DNA of 64,000 nucleotides from Pseudisothecium myosuroides (lineage: Eukaryota; Streptophyta; Bryopsida; Hypnales; Lembophyllaceae), in the NCBI GenBank assembly GCA_951799445.1, contig OX637293.1, positions 18,228,001 through 18,292,000 of the forward strand. The letters run 5' to 3'. The notes under the pieces were generated by a model. It was not told the DNA's origin. It made no database searches and was given only the letters and a program-made list of their open reading frames with translations. A program made the translations under genes and the position numbers. Shown here piece by piece: positions 58,319-64,000 of the stretch. How positions within the stretch are numbered: position 1 is the stretch's first letter; the number at the start of each line of letters is the position of its first letter.

Positions 58319-59437
58319 TCCCTAAAGAATCAAGGCCTTTTTTCTGCCAAAAAACACTCAAAATTGCCATTTCTATAGCAAAAAGTAAAAAAAATTGGAA
58401 ATTGTTTTTTATCACATCTAACCGTAGGATCTTATACCTAATTAGTATGAAAATGTGTGGAAAAAATTTCAGAATTTTTGACTGCACAAATTGCAAGATA
58501 TTTGCGTTTAAAGTGGAAAAAAACAAGTTTTTCAGCACATTGCGGGACTAGAGTTTTTGAGTTTTAAACATTAATTTTTAACTTAAAATTTTTGCACTAC
58601 AGAGTTTTGAGCTTTAAATCTATATAGTAGAGAATTGAGTTGAGAGTCTAAGAAGAAAAAAAACTTCAAAAAAACTTAATTATCATTCTTAAAAAAATTG
58701 TTAAGTAGAAGTAGGTACAAGATAGAAGGAAAATCTAAAATATTCATATATTTTAGATGGAATTAAAATGCACTAATCCTAATAGTGAGATTGTTTTATA
58801 GTAGAACCTCTCTAAACTGATTGGTCCTGGACCAGTCTGACAAATTGATTTATAGAGGTTTATTGACTTCTGGAGGGTCCTTTTTAGTCATAGCCTTTGT
58901 TATGTGGCCCAGTCCGGGACCGATCTGACGTGATTGGGTTACGGAGGTTTATTGACTTAGAGAGGATCAACTTAGAGAGGTTCTACTGTAACAAGTAAAC
59001 TAAACCATTCCAAAAAAAATTTTGAAAAATTGCATTCAGAAATGAATCCTACAAGGGGTTTTTTCCAAGAAGATGCTCTAACTACCCGAAAAACAAGAAT
59101 GTCCATAACTTTCTCATAACATATCCAAATAAAATGAATCAAAGCTTTCCAGATAGACAAAAATATAATCTATGAGAAAAAAATACTTAAAAAAAAAAAT
59201 TCAAATTTTGCAATTTTTTTTTTGCTGCCCGAGCTATCCCCGTCCCTTGTTTTGAGCTTATTTGGTCATAATTGTTGTTCCTGGGCATCAATTGTGAAAA
59301 AAAAATTATATTCCCACAAAGCTAATCAGATTTTCTAACTTCAAAAAAAGTTTCAAAAAATCAAGAGAAAATTTGAGCCTGTAGGTACCTGCCCGAAAAC
59401 GCATTTGTCCTCCGAAGGGACAATAGTCCTTTAGAGG
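58319..59437 (+). mobile_element. TTAA element with nested MITE
   Basis: Starts TCCCTAAAGAATC after TTAA (58315-58318) and ends CCTTTAGAGG before TTAA (59438-59441). Minus the nested MITE it is about 927 bp. The motif CTAACCGTAGGATCTTA is near 58418. The left half equals 319-888. Confidence 0.72.
58799..58988. mobile_element. Pogo/Emigrant-like MITE, 190 bp
   Basis: TAGTAGAACCTCTCTAA to TTAGAGAGGTTCTACTG, flanked by TA. The related element 14927-15855 shows the uninterrupted site TTGTTCTAGCAAG at about 15393. The same insertion, truncated, is at 796-888. Confidence 0.82.
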
Positions 59438-59441
59438 TTAA

Positions 59442-61775
59442 AACTGAAATTAATTTTTTGAGGGGGGGGGATTGGGGGGTAATAAAATGAATTGAACTTT
59501 TGAGCTCACTGTGACATTGTGTCACAAAAGAGGCAGTTATTGCCTTACAATAACCTAGAGTAAGTAGAAACACCTAAAATGGATAATTTAAGCATTTCAA
59601 TCTGTAGAAATTTGCTGCAAAATATGAGGAATTTGCTGAGAAATATAAAGAGTTTGTTGAGAAATTGAATTCAATGTGCACAAAAATAAGAATGAGGAAG
59701 AATGCAACAAAAAAATAATTTTTTTGGTCAAGAATGAATATTTTATTTAGTGCAAATGTGGCTTTTTCATCAAGACCCATCCCTATCTCATAGCTTCACG
59801 TGAAACGGCTAGCTTTGAAACTTGTTTTTGATCAAGTACTGTGAGCTAATTAAATGTGAGCCAATTGAATCTTTTTCAATCAACAATACATTCAATTGTT
59901 GTTCATTATAGGGCAATCCTATTGTGACATTACATAGGGCTTCTCTATTTTAGGTGTTTCTACCTAACTTATTGCCTAGTTTGGAGCCCGCAAAACGCAA
60001 GTGACTGGAAGTACATTGGAAGTAGAAATGTGGAATTTGAGAGGTGTTGTAGTGGAATTAAATTTGCAAATTTTTTGAAATCGATACCATAATTTAAAGA
60101 GCTTGGCGTGGATGAATACTTTGCCTTGAATTAGAAAAAGATTGTAGGTAAATCATGTATGTTGTCTAATTTTGGTAGAACATGAAAATTAACAAAGTTG
60201 TCTTTTAACCCTTAAAAGGACATTTTGGGCCCCTTGGACCTTTTGACCATATAATAATGGAAATTGCGAGAGCTATTGTGAATGTATCTTTCTCAAAAAT
60301 TGTTGTATTTTTCTCCTCTTCCCTTTAGGCATTGAATGTGGTTCTCCTTTTATAAAGCTCCAACCATTGGAAGGAATAGTATTCTTGGTCATACTAGGTT
60401 GGGGCGGTTGTTTAATGAGGGTAACTGATCAAAGATCTTTTATGTTGAGAACAAAACTATTCACAAACACCATTTGAAATCATAGTGGCAAATCACTTCA
60501 GTTGCCCGATTTAAAATCATTGTGGCAAATTCTTTAGATTGCCTCCCAAAGAACAAAATATCCTTTAAGGATCAAGTCTTTGAAATATTGCCTTCATTTG
60601 AACCCTCCTTCAAATCTTAATCTATATTGTATTTGAATTTTGATTCAACTTCTTAGTTTTTTTAGAATGACAATAAGGCATGGCTGCATGCATCTATTGT
60701 ATATGGTGGTCAAAGATAACATTATTTCCTCAATAATTAATATCCAAATAGGATGATTTGATTTTTCAAATGCTTAGAAATAGGAAAAAATGTTATTTTA
60801 CATTAAAAAAACTTTATTTTCAAAAAAAATCTTTCACATTCAAAAATTCAAACACTGATCTATTTTTACAAATAAATTTTGTTGAGCTTGGCAACCGGGT
60901 TTGGTAATGACATTGGGTTGTTTTCTCTTTGTATTGGGTTTTTGGTTCCATCCTTGTACTTACAAGACTCAAAGAGAGGTAAAAAAACAATTTGCACCTC
61001 AAATTGTGCTAAAATAATTTTGCGCCCTCTTCGCAAGTTAGAGGTGCAAGGGTGACACTAAATCTTGATACATGGGAAGACACCTTTAAGTGATTTGAAT
61101 GCATAAGTGACAAACATAGATGCTAAAAGTTGCATGGGAATTATCATTTGCTGCACACATTGCCGTTGTCTTTGTTTTTTTCCCCTCAAACCTTAAAAAT
61201 TTATTAATGGTTTATTATAAGTATTGCAATGTAATTTGATTTATATTATATTATAGAATACAATTTTAGGTGATGTCTAGCTACCAAGATTTGGTTTCCT
61301 TAGTGTAACTATCGAGGCTTGTGAAGGTTCTAATAAAAGCTCCTAGCAAATAGAAGATCTTCATTTGTCCATTGGCCTTGTCTTCCTTTGCTTTCTTGTA
61401 GATTGCTTTTCTCTAGGAGAAATTTCATGAAGTTACAATTGCATAACTATTTTTGATTAATAATTGAGCTTCAAGCATATTTTATCCAAGTTAGCATCAC
61501 CTCAATGTTGTAGTCAAGGCAAAAAGCTGATTTTTTTTCCACTTGGAAACAAATCAAGCACACTTTGATACTAGCTAGCATTTCAGTAACTCTAAAGGCA
61601 AGTCTTGCGCACATAGATCAAAGTGAAAGATAGATAGCTCAATAAATACCAGGGCTTTGCATCTAATATTCTTGTGTCTTGCATCCATTGTTGCTCTTCA
61701 AAATGATGGACTTGTATATTAAAGACAAGCAATTGGAGGCGGGTAGATTTGGTATAATATATTTGTGCACCAAAA
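59442..61775. other. Right-hand spacer, no gene
   Basis: 59555-60028 matches 35110-35530. From 60029 to about 62370 the sequence is missing from B. A terminus-like TTAACCCTTAAAAGGAC lies at about 60206, without a partner that I could find. No gene is recognised. Confidence 0.45.
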
Positions 61776-61849
61776 TTGCAACCGGAAAACACTATACGTG
61801 CAAATACATACCAAAGCACAACCTTGTCTCACAAAAAAAAAACCCGTAA

Positions 61850-62545
61850 GATTGGCATCCTATGGATGATGAGTCTGAAGGAGCAAACAAGTATAGTGTT
61901 TTCTAAAGATGTTTTAGAAGATGATCATGTATACATAGTGATAGAGCTATGTAAAGGAGAGAAGGTCTATGATTGTATGGTTGAATATGGTACTTTTGAC
62001 AAGCCAAGAGCCATTCAAATGATCAAAGAAATTGCAAAGTTCTATTAAAGCTTGCCATAGCTTTGACATTGTTTATAGGGACTTGAAGCTTGAAAACTTA
62101 TTGTTACAAACCGATGACAAAGGTTTGGCACTCAAAGTGACTGGCTTTGAGTTGATACAATCTTTGAGCATAATGAGGTTTTGATTGATGTCGTTGAATT
62201 CCACCATATCTAGCTTCCGAAGTCATGGAACGCACCTATAGACCCAACAAAGTAGATATTTGGAGTCTCGGGGTGGTACTACATGCTCTCTTAGCAGGAT
62301 TTGCTCCTTTCAATGGCTACATGCTAGCAAAGGTATATAAAGAGATCTTGAAGTGCCATGACTTGTGTGCTAAAGATCCATAACCACGCATCTCAAAGGG
62401 TTCAAAACACCTCATTCAAAAAATGTTGATATATGATGTCAACAAGCGTTTGAGTGCATTGGAAGTTTTGAAGCATCCTTGGATTCCAAAAATGTCAAGT
62501 AAATTAAAGAAAGTGGGTGGAATTATACTCACCACAAGTGGATAA
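61850..62545 (+). pseudogene. CaMK/CDPK-type protein kinase pseudogene
   Basis: Fragments in shifting frames follow a CaMK-group kinase from the hinge to the C-lobe: LEDDHVYIVIELCKGEKVYD and EYGTFDKPRAIQMIKEIAK, then after frameshifts FDIVYRDLKLENLLLQTDD (HRDLKPEN with H to Y and P to L), VTGFEL where DFGL is expected, EVMERTYRPNKVDIWSLGVV, and finally LIQKMLIYDVNKRLSALEVL with HPW. Both the catalytic His and the metal-binding Asp are changed, and several stops interrupt. The N-lobe with the glycine loop is absent. It resembles CDPK/CRK kinases; no EF-hand region is seen. Confidence 0.75.
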
Positions 62546-62635
62546 AGGTATAGTTTACAAATGTTTACATTCATAGTTTGTGAAAATATACTCTTTCAAT
62601 GTCACTTAAGTGATTGATTCATCTACTATCCTAAT

Positions 62636-64000
62636 CAAGGACGCTAAATTGTGAGCCTAAAAGCGTGAGCTTGAGAGCAGTGAGCGTACGTTTTGTGAGC
62701 CCAGAGCATTGACGAAAAAGAAACTTGAAATTTTAGAAGTCAACAAAGTAAATAGAGGAAAAATTTCAAAATTTTATTATTAAGCCCTATGACCGTGGAC
62801 CTATGACCGTAGGAACTTGTCAGCTCGCCCGCCGCACTTGGCTTGGTCCTCTGGAGGGCGACAATTTTAACCCACCTTGAGCCTCAAAAGGGATCTTTTC
62901 GTATGGAGAGGGATTTCTTGGAATGACAAAGTTGTGGAAAAAAAATTTGAATTTTTTTTTTTTTTTTTTTTCCTTTTTTTTTTTTTTAAAAGTTCTAAAC
63001 CCCAAACCTGAAAAAGAGTCTCTCGCTACCGAGAGGGGTTTCTTGGGGTTTCAAAGTTGTGAAAATAAAAAAATTATTTTTTATTTTTTATTTTTATTTT
63101 TTTTATTTTTTCAAAAAAAAATTTCGCAACTTTGTGACTCCGAAAGGGGTCTCTCGGTACCGAGAGGGGTTTCTTAGGGTCACAAAGTTGCGAAAAAAAA
63201 TTTGAAAAAAAAAAAAAAAAAAAAAAAAAATTTTGAAAGTTCTAAATTCCAAACCCTGGGAGGGGGCTGTCGCTACCGAGAGGGGTTTCTTAAAGTCACA
63301 AAGTCGCGGAAAAAAATGGAATAAATTAAAAAAATCTTTTTTTTTGCAGAGTTTAAAATCCCTAACTCCAGAAGGGGTCTCTCGATACCGAGAGGGGTTT
63401 CTGAGGGTTACAAAGTTGCGATTTTTTTTGAAAAACTAGAAAACTAAAAACTAAATAAACAAATTCAGAGTCTCAAATTCCAAATTCCAAAAGGTCTCTC
63501 GATAACAAGAGGGATTCTCAAGGTGATGAAGTTGCAAATTTAAAAAATTTAAAATAAATTTTTAAAAGAAAATTTAAAATTTAAAATAAATAGTTTTGAG
63601 AGCCCCAATTTCCAAACCCCTCAAGGGCCTTTTGGAGAGTGATGAAATCTCAACAGAAAAAAAAAATTGAAAAAAAAAATTAATTTTTTTTTTAAGTCCC
63701 AACCTCCATAACTCTCAAGGGTCTTCTTCATGCTGAGAGGGGTCTTTGATTCTCTAAGGGTGATAGAGTCACCACTGAGAATTTTTTAAAATAGGATATA
63801 TAGATAAGGTGTTTGGAAAACATTTGGAGTGTCTCAACTCTATTTTAAGCCATTTGACATATTTTTTTAAGTTCACTAGTTGTAAAGATCCTCAATTCTT
63901 AAACCACGATCATAGGTCTACACCCTGAAAATCACAAAAAATCGTGCCAAAAATTGAAGGCTCACAGGCTCTCGGGCTCTTGGGCTCACGCTCCAAAGCT
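62636..64000. mobile_element. GTGAGC-rich element, left end and body (may be complete to the edge)
   Basis: Sequence departs from the paralogous B site (CTACTATCCTAAT, about 35795) at about 62634 and begins AAGGACGCTAAATTGTGAGCC, followed by repeated GTGAGC/GAGCAG words. The window ends in GGGCTCTTGGGCTCACGCTCC, the inverted equivalent, so the right end may be at or just beyond the edge. The interior is the tandem repeat below. No transposase is seen. Confidence 0.5.
62890..63770. repeat. Degenerate ~120-bp tandem repeat with palindromic core
   Basis: Seven or so units, each with a core like GGTCTCTCG.TACCGAGAGG, then GGTTTCTTAGGGTCACAAAG, an A- or T-rich tract and a TTCTAAAYYCCAAACC-like word. 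Core positions are about 62903, 63031, 63151, 63267, 63380, 63494 and about 63730, and decay increases to the right. Open frames in it are by-products of the low-complexity tracts. Confidence 0.75.

Noticed and set aside
60205..60250. TTAACCCTTAAAAGGAC as a TTAA element terminus
   Set aside because: The partner end was not found and the internal diagnostic motif is missing.
62820..63440. Lys/Phe-rich open frames in the tandem repeat
   Set aside because: They arise from A and T tracts between repeat cores. No codon-level conservation between units.
62890..63770. CRISPR-like array
   Set aside because: Spaced palindromic units superficially resemble one, but the units are long and degenerate, separated by A/T tracts, and the genome is clearly plant nuclear.

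Overview
The window is nuclear plant DNA. It is AT-rich, with spliced genes that use GT-AG introns, exon remnants of an LRR receptor kinase, and dense non-autonomous DNA transposons. I infer a seed plant with a large repeat-rich genome, possibly a gymnosperm. The sequence alone does not settle the lineage.

The core is a tandem array of one protein-kinase gene in four copies, all on the + strand: A (7900-9903), B (23803-25807), C (43585-45581) and D (50171-52169). All have three exons with the same splice phases and a 162-nt exon 2 and 52-nt exon 3. A (479 aa) and B (478 aa) read through intact. C has one CGA-to-TGA nonsense change. D has an 8-nt deletion and a second stop. The protein begins MGARFSSC, an N-myristoylation/palmitoylation-like start. 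It has a canonical HRDLKASN catalytic loop and an APE motif, but DFE in place of DFG. The paralogues alternate between almost invariant stretches and patches that differ in every copy.

Each kinase lies in a large duplicated unit. The full order is: a repeat-rich leader (889-3720, 16611-18690, 37385-39720); remnants of an LRR receptor kinase ectodomain (signal peptide, LRRNT and two LRR exons at about 4120-4900, 19200-20200 and 40226-40950); minus-strand coding remnants (an unidentified conserved piece and an RWD-domain fragment); a conserved 5' block; the kinase; and a 4-8 kb 3' block. A and C share one type of 3' block, and B and D another. C is a chimera, B-like upstream of about 42950 and A-like downstream. 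D is joined directly to the end of the C block at about 49557 and lacks the leader and LRR parts. Bases 1-888 match 58002-58889, so the array extends beyond the left edge of the window.

Transposons account for most differences between units. A family of about 920-935 bp elements with CCCCTAAA...TTTAGGGG ends, flanked by TTAA (piggyBac-like), occurs at least seven times. One case is a three-level nest (30366-33184) whose empty target survives in the paralogous D block at 57333. Pogo/Emigrant-like MITEs with TA target duplications, a GTGAGC-rich TIR family, a TATTGTACCC TIR element and several foldbacks are also present. The right edge (61776-64000) holds a broken CaMK-type kinase and a degenerate tandem repeat of about 120 bp with a palindromic CTCTCGGTACCGAGAG core.

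No rRNA, tRNA or CRISPR features were recognised, and no complete LTR retrotransposon was found.
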